Position numbers and translations under genes: made by a program
Part shown: piece by piece, positions 41,527 through 50,903 of the stretch
Position numbering within the stretch: position 1 is the first letter of the stretch
Layout: each line of letters starts with the position of its first letter
Notes under the pieces: model-generated
The model's input: only the letters and a program-made list of their open reading frames with translations
What the model was told of the DNA's origin: nothing
Databases searched by the model: none
Assembly (NCBI GenBank): GCA_049841135.1
Contig: JASGHK010000008.1
Location: 992,001-1,056,000, forward strand
Source of the DNA: JACRCT01 sp049841135
GTDB taxonomy: Bacteria > Myxococcota > Myxococcia > Myxococcales > UBA5297
Reading direction: 5' to 3'
DNA: 64,000 bases

Positions 41527-42636
41527 TCACTTGCCCTGCGCGGGCGGCGGCGGCGGGGTGGCTCCCGTGGGTCCCTGGACCTGCGGGGGCGGCATCGGCG
41601 CGCCCTGGCCGGGCATCATCGGGCGGCGGGACGGCGGCAGGGCGCCCACGTTCGGGGTCGGCGGCGCGGCGGCGTCGATCTTGATGGCGTCGAGGGCCTC
41701 CTTGTTGACCGTCAGGTTGGCCTTCTTGTTGAGGTCCTCGAGGAACTTCTTGTAGGCGTCGCTGCGGCGCTCGTAGATGAGGCGGCTCTTGATGGAGTCC
41801 TTGACGTTGTCGAACTTGAGGTCGAGCGCCGCCTCGCGGCCGAGCAGCTTGACCAGGTGGAAGCCCTGCGGGGTCTCGATGATCTTGTCCAGGACCTTGC
41901 CCATCTCCTTCATGCCGAAGGCGGCTTCGGCGAAGTCCTGGCCCAGGCGCTTGGCCAGGTCCTCCTTGTTGAGGAAGGAGAGGTCGCCGCCGGTGGGCTT
42001 GGAGGCCGGGTCCTCGCTCTTGGCGCGGGCCAGCTCGGCGAAGGCGCCGTAGTCCTTGGGCTCCTTCTCCTTGAGCTCGGCCAGGGCGGCCTCGGCGACG
42101 GCCTTCTGGGCCTTGCGCTTGGCGGCGTCGGCGGCGGGGGCCTCGAAGAAGATGGTCGCGGCGCGCACGCGCTCGGGGCGCTGGTAGTCGGCCAGGTGGG
42201 CCTCGTAGTACTTCTTCAGCTCGTCGTCGGGGATGACCTGCTTCTGCTGCGGCTCCTCGAACTCCCGCTGGACGAAGAGGGCCACCATGTTGCGCTTGTG
42301 CTGCCGGATGATGTCCGGCTCGGCCTGGTAGTTCTTCTTCTGGGCCTCGCGGGCCAACAGCTCGAAGCGCACCAGGTTGTCCAGGAACTCCTTCTTGCCC
42401 TCGGGGGTGGCGTAGCGGGTGCGGACGAACGGCGCCTGCTCCTCGATCTGCGCCTTGACCTCGGCGTCGCTGATGGACACGCCGTCGAAGGTGGCGACGG
42501 GGGCGCCCGCGCGGGAGGCGACCGGGAGCATGCCTGCGCTGCCTGCGCTCGGGCTGGTGCCGCCTGCGCGGTAGCCGGCGTAGTAGGCGAGGGCGATGAG
42601 GACGACGGCCAGGACGGCGGTGACTTTGTTGCTCAT
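41527..42636 (-). CDS. PpiC-type membrane-anchored peptidyl-prolyl isomerase
   Basis: 369 aa. An N-terminal anchor (TAVLAVVLIALAYYAGYRAG) is followed by a SurA-N-like helical region, the parvulin domain (RAATIFFEAPAADAAKRK insert, FAELARAKSEDPASKPTGGDLSFL, ETPQGFHLVKLLGREA), and a Pro/Gly-rich tail (PPPQVQGPTGATPPPPPAQG). First gene of a row of three parvulins plus pdxA on the minus strand. The 231 bp upstream, shared with the divergent TPR gene, should contain its promoter. Confidence 0.85.
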   Translation of the reverse strand: MSNKVTAVLAVVLIALAYYAGYRAGGTSPSAGSAGMLPVASRAGAPVATFDGVSISDAEVKAQIEEQAPFVRTRYATPEGKKEFLDNLVRFELLAREAQKKNYQAEPDIIRQHKRNMVALFVQREFEEPQQKQVIPDDELKKYYEAHLADYQRPERVRAATIFFEAPAADAAKRKAQKAVAEAALAELKEKEPKDYGAFAELARAKSEDPASKPTGGDLSFLNKEDLAKRLGQDFAEAAFGMKEMGKVLDKIIETPQGFHLVKLLGREAALDLKFDNVKDSIKSRLIYERRSDAYKKFLEDLNKKANLTVNKEALDAIKIDAAAPPTPNVGALPPSRRPMMPGQGAPMPPPQVQGPTGATPPPPPAQGK

Positions 42637-42867
42637 GGTTCCTCTCTCTAGCGTCGCGTCGACGGACCTGGGGCTTCTGGCCGCGGGGATCGATTGAACA
42701 CGCCTGCCCGCCTAGCCCATCCCGGATCCGGCGGGCGAAAAGACCACAAGCCCCGGGAGAGAGGCAAGGAAGGAGTCCGGAGGCCCCGGGCGGGCGTCCG
42801 CCGCAAGTCTTTGAGGACGACAGTCCTCCGTCGTCAGCGGCCCGCGCCACCTCTAGAATCCGCCGTC

Positions 42868-44163
42868 ATGTCCGAGACGATTGCCCAGCTCGAGGTCGAG
42901 GCCCTGGTCGGCAAGGTGGAGCACGGCGACGCGCTGTCGGAGAGCGAGTTGCAGACGCTGGAGCGCGCCTGCGACGAGCATCCGGAGAGCGTCGACTGGC
43001 GCCTGTGCCTGTCCCATGCGCTGGTGAACTCCGAGCGAGCGGAGCGGGCGCTCTCCGTCCTCGCGCGCGCGGTCGAGCGGGCTCCTGGCGAGCCGTTGGT
43101 CCGGCTGGCGCGGGCCCGCGCGCTGGGGGCCCTGGAGCGCTACGGCGAGGCCTCGACGGAGCTCGTGGCGGTGCTGGCCCGCTCGCCGGGCCACGCGGAC
43201 GCGCTGCGGGCCCTTGCGCTCCTCCGGCTGAAGGCGGGTTCGCCGTCGGATGCCGCTCGGCTGGCCAGGCAGGTCCTGGAGACCGATCCGATCGACGAAG
43301 CCGCCAAGCAGATCCTCGCCGAGGCGGAGGCGGCGGACGCGACGACCCCTAGCGCCATCGTGTCGGCGCCGCCACCGCCGCCGTCGGTCGACTCCTTCGC
43401 GAAGGACCTGCGCAAGTCGCTGGCGGAGCGGGGGCTCAAGAGCAAGCTGGATCCGGACCGGGCGTCGCTTTTGGTCGAGCTCCAGCCCGGTCGCGTCGGT
43501 CGGCTCTCGCTGCCGAGCCTGCATCAGGAAGCGCTGGCGGATCCGCGCGGAGTCGCTGCGTTCATCGAGGCCACGGTCGGGAGCCTGTCGAGGCTGCAGG
43601 CGCCCTCCGACCTTCCCGACTTCGCCTCGGTCCGCGAGCGCGTCGTCCCGGCGCTGCGCTCCGCCGCGTTCCCCAAGAAGGCCGGCGAGGTCCTGACGAT
43701 GCCGGGACCCGCGGGGCTGCTCTGGGCCTTCGCGCTCGATCACCCCGGGTACGTCACCTTCCTGCCCGCGAAGGCTGCCCAGAGTTGGGGCGTGACCACC
43801 GACGATCTGCTCAGTCTGGCGATGGCCAACCTCGACCGTAAGCCCGTCGCGCCCTCGCGTTACCTGGCCCGGAACGGCCGACTCTCGGAGACGGACAAGG
43901 CGTGGGACGTGCTGGCGTTCGACGAGGGCGATGGGTACGACGCCGCGCGGCTCCTGGCGCCGAAGCACCGGGCGCTGCTCGACGCGCTGCATCCGGGCCC
44001 GTGGATCGTCGCGCTGCCCACGACCGGCTATGCGCTTCTGGCGCGGGAGGGCGAGAAGGCCTCGCGCGGGTTGCTGGAGGCTGCTGCGCGGACCGAGAGC
44101 AGCCGGCCCGACGGGCTCTCCCCCATTCTCTTCAGGCTCGGCGCGGAGCTGGCGCCCGCGTGA
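42868..44163 (+). CDS. TPR-containing protein
   Basis: 431 aa from ATG 42868. Three or four tetratricopeptide-like helices fill the first 160 residues (WRLCLSHALVNSERAERALSVLARAVERAP, ALRALALLRLKAGSPSDAARLARQVLETDP). A Pro-rich linker follows, then a 260-residue region without a known fold (GRVGRLSLPSLHQEALADP, HPGYVTFLPAKAAQSWGV). No signal peptide or membrane span. Followed after 59 bp by the gene at 44223 on the same strand; the two may form an operon. Confidence 0.6.
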   Translation: MSETIAQLEVEALVGKVEHGDALSESELQTLERACDEHPESVDWRLCLSHALVNSERAERALSVLARAVERAPGEPLVRLARARALGALERYGEASTELVAVLARSPGHADALRALALLRLKAGSPSDAARLARQVLETDPIDEAAKQILAEAEAADATTPSAIVSAPPPPPSVDSFAKDLRKSLAERGLKSKLDPDRASLLVELQPGRVGRLSLPSLHQEALADPRGVAAFIEATVGSLSRLQAPSDLPDFASVRERVVPALRSAAFPKKAGEVLTMPGPAGLLWAFALDHPGYVTFLPAKAAQSWGVTTDDLLSLAMANLDRKPVAPSRYLARNGRLSETDKAWDVLAFDEGDGYDAARLLAPKHRALLDALHPGPWIVALPTTGYALLAREGEKASRGLLEAAARTESSRPDGLSPILFRLGAELAPA

Positions 44164-44222
44164 GCTTCGCGGGAGCTGGCTCGGCGCCCGGCTGTTCCGT
44201 GCCCGGCTAGACTGCCCATCCC

Positions 44223-45263
44223 ATGCGCCAACAGCACTACCGCTTCGCCCACGAAGTCCTCCGCGACGCAGTGCTCGCCAATCCCGAGTTGTGGTGGAAC
44301 CGCCTCCACAGCGCTGCCTCGGCGTCCCTGGCCGGTCTGTGGGAGCAGGCTGGAGAAGGCCTCCCGGCCACGGAGCTGGTCGAAGCCCCGGCGCTCGACG
44401 CCATGCCGATGCCCCTGACCGGCGGCGAGGCCCTGCTCGTTGCCCTCCCCCGCCCCACGTCGCCCACCGAGTGCCACTACGCCGCGCTCATCCGTCCGGG
44501 GGGACAGAAGAGGATCCGCTACTTCGTGATGGAGCTGGGACTGCCCAGCCCCGAGAGCGGCGAGCGCGCGTACTGGGCCGAATGGCGCATCGCTCCGGGC
44601 GGCGGCGTCATGCGAGTCCGCGGCGCCGACCTGCCGTGCATCGGCGCCAGCGCCTTCCTGCAAGCCATCGAGGGGAAGCTCGCGAACCTCTTCGCCGACG
44701 AGCCTGGTCCGACGGTCGTCGCCTCCAACAAGGCGGCGCCCGCGGCCCAGCCAGCACGCTCCTCGGGGTCTTCAAAGAAGCTCGCACTCCTCATCGTCTT
44801 CGGAGCCGTCCTCCTCGGGGGCGGCTGGCTCCTCTACCTGGAGGAGTTCCGGGGAATTCACGTCCCTACCGAGGCCGTGGCCGCCGTGCCCTTCGAGCCG
44901 GACCGCCCGTTCGGCCTCACCTTCATCTGGAACGGCACCGGCTACGCCTTCAACAACGTCTGGCTCGTCATCGAGGAGGGCGAGCCCGGCCCCGAGGGCA
45001 TCGTCATCCAGGGCAAGGTCCGTTTCGGCACCTCCACCTACGAGCACCCGGTGAAGGCCGTCTTCCCCGGCCGCGGCGCCCACCGCGTCCAGTCGGAGGG
45101 CGGCAAGGTCTCGGGCTGGCTCTATCTCGCGGACGAGTACCGCTACCACTCGTCGAGCCCGGTTCTCTGCAACGGCTCGCTCTCCGTCGTCTCCGGGAAG
45201 ATCCAGCGCGCGAGGATCGTCGTCAGCCAGGCTCAGCGCCCCGCCGACTGGATTCACTTCTAG
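44223..45263 (+). CDS. Single-span membrane protein, unknown
   Basis: 346 aa from ATG 44223. A 180-residue soluble N-domain (LWWNRLHSAASASLAGLWEQ) is followed by a Ser/Ala linker and one membrane span (LALLIVFGAVLLGGGWLLYL). The outer 140 residues are beta-rich (PFGLTFIWNGTGYAFNNVWLVIEEGE, GTSTYEHPVKAVFPG). Without a signal peptide, the N-part should be cytoplasmic. No family recognised; the form suggests a sensor or scaffold linking the TPR neighbour to the envelope. Confidence 0.55.
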   Translation: MRQQHYRFAHEVLRDAVLANPELWWNRLHSAASASLAGLWEQAGEGLPATELVEAPALDAMPMPLTGGEALLVALPRPTSPTECHYAALIRPGGQKRIRYFVMELGLPSPESGERAYWAEWRIAPGGGVMRVRGADLPCIGASAFLQAIEGKLANLFADEPGPTVVASNKAAPAAQPARSSGSSKKLALLIVFGAVLLGGGWLLYLEEFRGIHVPTEAVAAVPFEPDRPFGLTFIWNGTGYAFNNVWLVIEEGEPGPEGIVIQGKVRFGTSTYEHPVKAVFPGRGAHRVQSEGGKVSGWLYLADEYRYHSSSPVLCNGSLSVVSGKIQRARIVVSQAQRPADWIHF

Positions 45264-45352
45264 TGGCGCAGGGCCTGGGCCTCTACGGGGTCAGAGGCGA
45301 CAGACCGAGCTCATTCGATGGACGGGCCTCGGCGAGGTCTCGCACCGCGAAA

Positions 45353-45396
45353 TCGACGATTCGAAACATGAGTATGGTTGGAATCGTCGACTCATG
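45353..45396. other. Interleaved inverted repeats (possible pseudoknot) between convergent genes
   Basis: TCGACGATTC (45353-45362) is the complement of GAATCGTCGA (45381-45390). Inside the loop, CATGAGT (45367-45373) is the complement of ACTCATG (45390-45396) just past the first stem. The two pairings interleave, which is the layout of an H-type pseudoknot. It lies in the 247-bp gap between the ends of two convergent genes and is AT-richer than its surroundings. Confidence 0.45.
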
Positions 45397-45510
45397 ATCC
45401 GAATCGTGGATGCCGCCTCCAGGTGACGTCATCGGAGTGCTGCTCGCCGAGCTCACCGCCTCTCCCGTCCGCGCACCTCTCACCGACGACGGTGCAGGAA
45501 AAGCGGCGGA

Positions 45511-48500
45511 TCAACGCTCCGCGGCCGGCTGCGCCGCGACGCCTCCCTCGGGGGGCGACTCCACGAAGCCGCGCTCGTGCGCCTCGGCCAGCACCTTCTT
45601 CGGCTCCACCTCGAGATCGTGCAGGTCCACCGGGTAGAGCGAGAAGCCCCGGCCGAGGTTGACCGCCAGCGCCGCGCCGTCCGGCGCCAGGTCCATGCTC
45701 ACCAGCTCGCGCGCGGTGCGCACGATGAGCTTGAGCGCTCCGGTCTGCGAGTCCCAGAAGCGCACGTACTGGTCGTCGCAGCTGGTCGCCAGGTGCTTGC
45801 CGTCGGCCACCCACCGCACGCTCGTCCACTGGTTGTGCTTGAGCCGCAGGAGCTCCCGGCCCGCCTTCGGGTCCCAGATGATGGCCTGCCCGTCCTTGCC
45901 CGACGACGCCAGCCGCCCGTCATGCGCGAAGTCGAGCGAGCTGACCCATCCGTCGTGGCCTTCGAGCTTCGCCTTCGCCGCCCCGCTGGCCACGTCCCAC
46001 AGCCGCACCAATCCGTCCATGCCCGCGCTCGCCAGCGTCGCGCCGTCGGGTGAGAACGCCACGTCGAACACCGACCCCACGTGCCCGGTCATCGTGCGCA
46101 ACGCCGCGCCGCTGCGCGCGTCCCACAGGCTCACCGCGCCGCCGTCCTCGCCCACCGCCACCACCGTCCCTCCGGGTGCGACGCGGATGGCGCTCGCGCC
46201 CTTGAGCGGCAACGTGAGCAGGTGCTGGTTCGCCTCGACGTCGAAGATCTCCGCGGGCCCGCCCGCCCCGACCAGCAGCTTGCCGTCGGGGCTGAAGCGG
46301 ACCTTGGCGTCCGTCGTCAGCCCGCCTCGGAACGAGCGCAGCTCCTTGCGCGCCGCCAGGTCCCACACGCGCAGCATGCCGTCACGGCTCGCGGTGGCCA
46401 TGCGCTTGCCGTCCCGCGAGAAGGCCAGGTCGACCAGCGGCGCCCCGTCGGCGGCGAGCCCCAGCAGGCCCGGCCCCACCTTCCACAACCGCAGCGTCCC
46501 GTCGAACGCCGCCGAGGCCAGCACCGTGCCGTCGGGCGAGAAGCCCACGCCCGAGACGATCGACGGGTTCTCCTCGAGCGTCGCCACCGGCTCGCCGCTG
46601 GAGGTGTTCCACACGCGCACCGTCCGGTCGACGCCAGCGCTGGCCACCAGCGTCCCGTCCGCCGACCAGGCCACCTGGCGCACGAAGCTCTCGTTGCCGC
46701 CCAATTGCAGGTCCGGCTCGCCGGTGGCCGCGTCGAGCAGCGGCACGGTCGACTCGTCACAGCCCACCGCCAGCCGCGTCCCGTCGGGCGAGAGCGCCAG
46801 CGAGCGGACCGAGGAGGCGAACGAGGCGAGCACGAAGCTGGTGGGGTTCCCGTCGGTGAGCATCCAGCTGCGCAGCGTGCGGTCCACCCCGCCGGTGAGC
46901 AGGCGCACGCCGTCCGGCCCGAACACCACGCCGCGCACCTCCGAGCCGTGCCCGCGCAGCACGTGGATCGTCCGCCGGGTCGCCAGGTCCCACACCCGCG
47001 CCGTCCGGTCGGCGCTGGCCGAGGCGAGCCGCGTCCCGTCGGGCGAGAAGGCGAGCCCGCGGATGGGGCCCTCGTGGCCCACCAGGAGCGCCGCCTGCTG
47101 GCCGTCGGCGACCTGCCAGAGCGTAACCTGCCCGCTCTTGCCCGCCGCGGCGAGCAGCTTGCCGTCGGGAGAGAAGACCACCGAGTAGACGGTGAGCCCG
47201 CCGTGCGGCAGCTTCCAGCGCACCTCACCGCTGCGCACGTCCCAGACCCGCACCACCCCGTCGTAGGCCGAGGCCGCCACCAGCGTGCCGTCGGGCGAGA
47301 AGCTCACCGGCCCCAGCGCGTCGCCGCCGCGCAGCGTCTTGAGCGGCGCGAAGCCGAAGTGGGCGCGCGCCTGCAGCGCGGTGGAGGTGGCCCGGACGTG
47401 CAGCGAGCGAGCGCGGGACTCCTCCCCCTCGACCCGCTTGGGGATGTGCTGCAGCGAGAGCGCGGCGAAGCCGTAGGCCGAGGCGTAGCGGTACTCGGCC
47501 AGGTGGCGGTCGGCGCGCTCGGCGTAGGAGGCGGCCAGGTTGAGCTCGGCCTTGTGCCGCTCCCGGGTCTGGATGCCCAGGGCGACCGCCGAGGCCACCA
47601 GCGCGCCGACGATCGTGAGCAGCAACACCGCGCCGCCCATCACCGCCGCCCAGTGGTCGCGGGCGAAGCGCCGGACGAGCTGGCGCGGCGAGTAGGTGTG
47701 GGCGCGCACCCGGCCGCCGGTCATGTAGGCGCTGATCTCGTCGGCCAGCTCCTTGGCGGTCTGGTAGCGGTGGCGCTTGTAGCGCTGCAGCGCCTTGTGG
47801 GCGATGGCCGCCAGCTCGGGCGGCGCGTCGGGGCAGGCGGAGAGCACCGGGCGGATGCCGGCGTAGGTGGCCCGGGCGATCTGCGCGTCGTAGTCGCCGG
47901 TGGGGTAGAGCGCCTCGCCGGTCAGGATCCGGTAGAGGATGGCGCCCAGGCCCCAGACGTCGGTCCGCTCGTCGATCTCGTCGCCGGTGGCCTGCTCGGG
48001 GCTCATGTACGACGGCGTGCCCATGGCCTTGCCGTCGCCGGTCAGCTCGGGGTCCTTGGGCAGGCGCACCACCGGGTCGGTGACGGGCGACTCGGGGCCG
48101 CCCTTGACCTTCGCCAGCCCCCAGTCGAGCAGCACGGTCTCGCCGTACTTCCCGATCATCACGTTGGCCGGCTTGAGGTCGCGGTGGATGACGCCGCGCG
48201 CGTGGGCGTAGGCGATGGCCTTGCAGGTGTCCCAGAAGGCGCCCAGGAGCGTCAGCCGCTCCTCGAGGTTCTGGCAGGCCTTCAGGCGGGTGGAGAGCGT
48301 CTCGCCGCGCACCAGGCGCATCGTGTAGTAGAGCCGCCCGTCGCGGCGGCGCCCCAGCTCGTGGACCGGGACGATGTTCGGGTGCTCGAGCCGGCCGCCG
48401 ACGCGCGCCTCGAGCAGGAAGCGCTGCTCGGCGATGCGCGCCGCGGCGGGGTCGTTGACGGCCATCATCTCCTTGAAGGCGATGTGGCGGCCCAGGTGCT

Positions 48501-48825
48501 TGTCGAAGACGTCGAGCACCCGGGCCTGCCCGCCCTTGCCCTCGACCGCGACGGCCTCGTAGCGCCCGTCCTGCTCGGCGGTGATCTCCGGGCCGAGCAG
48601 GTCGGTCATCGCCGCCGGAAGGGACCCTGCCGGCAGCGGCTCCTTGCCGCTGCGCGTCTCTTCCTTGGTGGTGTGGCGCACCTTGAGCGTCGGCGCGGTG
48701 ACGTGCGGCGGCCGGGCCTCCGGGCCAGGCAGCTCCTCGGGCTGCGCGACCTGCGCTGGGCCGTCTGGAGCCTGGGCCGCCGCGCCGCCTTCGGGCTTGT
48801 CCGAATCCGTCCGCCACGCATCCAC
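45511..48825 (-). CDS. Transmembrane Ser/Thr kinase with WD40 propellers
   Basis: I place the start at GTG 48825 because the longest frame (TTG 48936) would leave 20 bp to the divergent gene; an ATG near 48609 is possible but cuts coding-like sequence. About 1104 aa. The kinase domain has HIAFKEMMAV, HRDLKPANVMIG and LLDWGLAKVK, a DWG in place of DFG, and GTPSYMSPEQATGDEID. A span follows (AAVMGGAVLLLTIVGALVASAVAL). The C-terminal 620 residues hold about 13-14 WD40 units (VRVWDVRSGEVRWKL, RLWDVASGAAKAKLEGHDG), enough for two seven-bladed propellers outside the membrane. Confidence 0.85.
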   Translation of the reverse strand: MDAWRTDSDKPEGGAAAQAPDGPAQVAQPEELPGPEARPPHVTAPTLKVRHTTKEETRSGKEPLPAGSLPAAMTDLLGPEITAEQDGRYEAVAVEGKGGQARVLDVFDKHLGRHIAFKEMMAVNDPAAARIAEQRFLLEARVGGRLEHPNIVPVHELGRRRDGRLYYTMRLVRGETLSTRLKACQNLEERLTLLGAFWDTCKAIAYAHARGVIHRDLKPANVMIGKYGETVLLDWGLAKVKGGPESPVTDPVVRLPKDPELTGDGKAMGTPSYMSPEQATGDEIDERTDVWGLGAILYRILTGEALYPTGDYDAQIARATYAGIRPVLSACPDAPPELAAIAHKALQRYKRHRYQTAKELADEISAYMTGGRVRAHTYSPRQLVRRFARDHWAAVMGGAVLLLTIVGALVASAVALGIQTRERHKAELNLAASYAERADRHLAEYRYASAYGFAALSLQHIPKRVEGEESRARSLHVRATSTALQARAHFGFAPLKTLRGGDALGPVSFSPDGTLVAASAYDGVVRVWDVRSGEVRWKLPHGGLTVYSVVFSPDGKLLAAAGKSGQVTLWQVADGQQAALLVGHEGPIRGLAFSPDGTRLASASADRTARVWDLATRRTIHVLRGHGSEVRGVVFGPDGVRLLTGGVDRTLRSWMLTDGNPTSFVLASFASSVRSLALSPDGTRLAVGCDESTVPLLDAATGEPDLQLGGNESFVRQVAWSADGTLVASAGVDRTVRVWNTSSGEPVATLEENPSIVSGVGFSPDGTVLASAAFDGTLRLWKVGPGLLGLAADGAPLVDLAFSRDGKRMATASRDGMLRVWDLAARKELRSFRGGLTTDAKVRFSPDGKLLVGAGGPAEIFDVEANQHLLTLPLKGASAIRVAPGGTVVAVGEDGGAVSLWDARSGAALRTMTGHVGSVFDVAFSPDGATLASAGMDGLVRLWDVASGAAKAKLEGHDGWVSSLDFAHDGRLASSGKDGQAIIWDPKAGRELLRLKHNQWTSVRWVADGKHLATSCDDQYVRFWDSQTGALKLIVRTARELVSMDLAPDGAALAVNLGRGFSLYPVDLHDLEVEPKKVLAEAHERGFVESPPEGGVAAQPAAER

Positions 48826-48955
48826 CTCGGCTGTCGTGCCGGCAACAATCGCGTGTCGGCTGACGGCCGACAAGCGCGGAAACGCGGGTCGCGCCCTGCG
48901 CTGGTCCAGCGCCCCGCTTGACGGACGCCCTGCCAAGCTCTGCTAGGCTTGCGGC

Positions 48956-50098
48956 GTGAGCACTTCCGGGGGCGGCAAGTCGGACGACAAGGCGAAGGGG
49001 ACCGTCCGGGCGGGCGCCGCTGCGGACGCCGACCTGCTCTCCGAGATCCAGCAGCCGCTCCTGGGCATCCGCGGCTTCGCGCAGCTCTTGCGCGACAAGG
49101 CCGACCCGGGGCTGCGCGACCACGCCGCGGCCATCCTCGCCCAGGTCGAGCGGATCGAGCAAATCCTCGCCGCGCACCGGCAGCGGCAGCAGGAAGGCGC
49201 CGCCCTTCCGCCCCCGTTCGCCCTGCCCCGCGTCACGGCCGCCACCCCCGCTCCGCCACCCGCTTTGGTCTCCCGGCCCACGCCCACCGCCTTCCCGTCC
49301 CCGGCCGCTGCGCCGTCGCGCCGGTCGATCCTCGTCGTCGACGACGAAGAGGTGATGCGCTCGCTGCTGGTCAGCCTGCTCGAGCCCGAGGGCTACACCA
49401 TCCACCTCGCCGAGAGCGGCGACGAGGCGCTGCAGCGGATCGCCCGGCAGCGCTACGACCTCGTCATCTCCGACAAGAACCTCCCCGGGGCCGCCTCCGG
49501 CCTGGAGGTCGCGCGAGCCGCCCGCGCCCAGCACCAGGACACCGCGGTCATCCTCATCACCGGCTACGCCTCGCTCGAGACCGCGCAGGAGGGCCTGGAG
49601 ATAGGCCTGGTCGACTACCTCGAGAAGCCCTTCGACGACATCGCCGAGGTCCGCCGCCGCGTGCGCGAGGTGCTCGAGCAGCAGCGGCCGGCACGCCTTC
49701 CCGGGGCGGTCGCTGGCGAGCGCCCTCTGGTGGTGCTGGTCGAGGACCGCACCGACGACGCCGCGAAGATCTGCGAGGCGGTGCTCGCCGCGGGGGCCCG
49801 GCCCCAGGTCGCCGCCACCGTCGTCGAGGCGCTGGGCATGGTGTCCACCGAGCACGCGGCGGGCGTCATCCTCTCGCTCGACCTGCTGGAGGGCACTCCG
49901 ACGCGCGAGAGCGTGCGCCAGCTGCGCTCCTGCTCCGACGCGCTGATCACGCTCAGCGAGCGGACCTCCATGGAGCAGACGGTGGTGGCCATCCGCATGG
50001 GCGCCATCGCCTGCCTGCCGCGCGCATTGGCCTCGCCGCAGGCGCTGGCCAAGGAGCTCGTGCGGCTGTTCCCGCTCACGGCCGCTGCCAAGAAGTAG
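48956..50098 (+). CDS. Response regulator with HisKA-like N-terminus and second receiver-like domain
   Basis: 380 aa from GTG 48956. Residues 20-75 resemble a short dimerisation helix pair (LLSEIQQPLLGIRGFAQLL) but lack a kinase His in the usual place. After a Pro-rich linker, residues 122-240 are a full receiver: ILVVDDEEVMRSLL, VISDKNLPG with the phospho-acceptor Asp, VILITGYASLE, YLEKPFDD with the Lys. Residues 255-375 look like a second, degenerate receiver (VVLVEDRTDDAAKI) without the acceptor Asp. No DNA-binding domain, so output is by protein contact. Divergent from the WD40 kinase. Confidence 0.8.
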   Translation: MSTSGGGKSDDKAKGTVRAGAAADADLLSEIQQPLLGIRGFAQLLRDKADPGLRDHAAAILAQVERIEQILAAHRQRQQEGAALPPPFALPRVTAATPAPPPALVSRPTPTAFPSPAAAPSRRSILVVDDEEVMRSLLVSLLEPEGYTIHLAESGDEALQRIARQRYDLVISDKNLPGAASGLEVARAARAQHQDTAVILITGYASLETAQEGLEIGLVDYLEKPFDDIAEVRRRVREVLEQQRPARLPGAVAGERPLVVLVEDRTDDAAKICEAVLAAGARPQVAATVVEALGMVSTEHAAGVILSLDLLEGTPTRESVRQLRSCSDALITLSERTSMEQTVVAIRMGAIACLPRALASPQALAKELVRLFPLTAAAKK

Positions 50099-50196
50099 GG
50101 CCGCCCTCGCGGCCTCCGCTCGGTGGGTCTTCTGGGCTGCTGGATACGCGCGGCCTACGGCGGCGTGGGCACCTTCCCTTCCGGGAGGGCAGCGCG

Positions 50197-50895
50197 ATGC
50201 TCAGGGCCATCCTCTTCGACGTCGACGGCACGCTGGTGGACTCGGTGGACCTGCACGCGCGGGCCTGGCAGGACGCCCTCGCGCTCTACGGCAAGCAGGT
50301 GAGCCTGGAGAAGATCCGCTCGCAGATAGGCAAGGGCGGCGACCAGCTGATGCCGGTCTTCTTGAGCGAGCCGGAGCTCGCGCGCTGGGGCCAGGCCCTC
50401 GACCACGCCAAGGCCGAGCTCTACGAGGAGCGCTACCGGCCCCTGGTCCGCCCCTTCCCGGGCGTGCCGGAGCTGTTCCGGCGCATCCGGCGCGACGGCA
50501 AGCGGATCGTGCTGGCCTCATCGGGCACGACCGAGGAGGTCGAGAGCAACCTCCGGCTGCTGGGCGTGGAGGACCTGGTGGACGCCTTCACCACTGCGGA
50601 CATGGCCGAGAGGTCCAAGCCGTTCCCGGACATCTTCTGCGCGGCGCTCGAGCGAGCGGCGGTGGAGGATCCGGACGAGGCGCTCGTGGTGGGAGACAGC
50701 CCGTACGACGTCGAGGCGGCGACCCGTATCGCGCTCCCGGCAGTCGGGCTGCTCTGTGGTGGCTTCTCGGAGGTCGACCTCGAAGCTGCGGGCGCGGTGG
50801 CGCTTTACGCATCGCCTCGGGACTTGCTCGACCACTACGAGCAGTCGCCGCTCGGGCGGGACTCCATCAGCAGCGGGGACTCGGCCTCTCCCTGA
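50197..50895 (+). CDS. HAD-superfamily phosphatase (phosphoglycolate phosphatase-like)
   Basis: 232 aa. Motif I is ILFDVDGTLVDSVDLHARAW with both Asp; motif II is IVLASSGTTEEV; motif III Lys in AERSKPFPDIF; motif IV VVGDSPYDVEAA. The cap is the small helical type of the phosphoglycolate/beta-phosphoglucomutase subgroup. ATG 50197 follows GGGAGGGC. Substrate cannot be read from sequence. A tandem-repeat region begins 8 bp after its stop. Confidence 0.8.
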   Translation: MLRAILFDVDGTLVDSVDLHARAWQDALALYGKQVSLEKIRSQIGKGGDQLMPVFLSEPELARWGQALDHAKAELYEERYRPLVRPFPGVPELFRRIRRDGKRIVLASSGTTEEVESNLRLLGVEDLVDAFTTADMAERSKPFPDIFCAALERAAVEDPDEALVVGDSPYDVEAATRIALPAVGLLCGGFSEVDLEAAGAVALYASPRDLLDHYEQSPLGRDSISSGDSASP

Positions 50896-50903
50896 GCGCA
50901 GAA

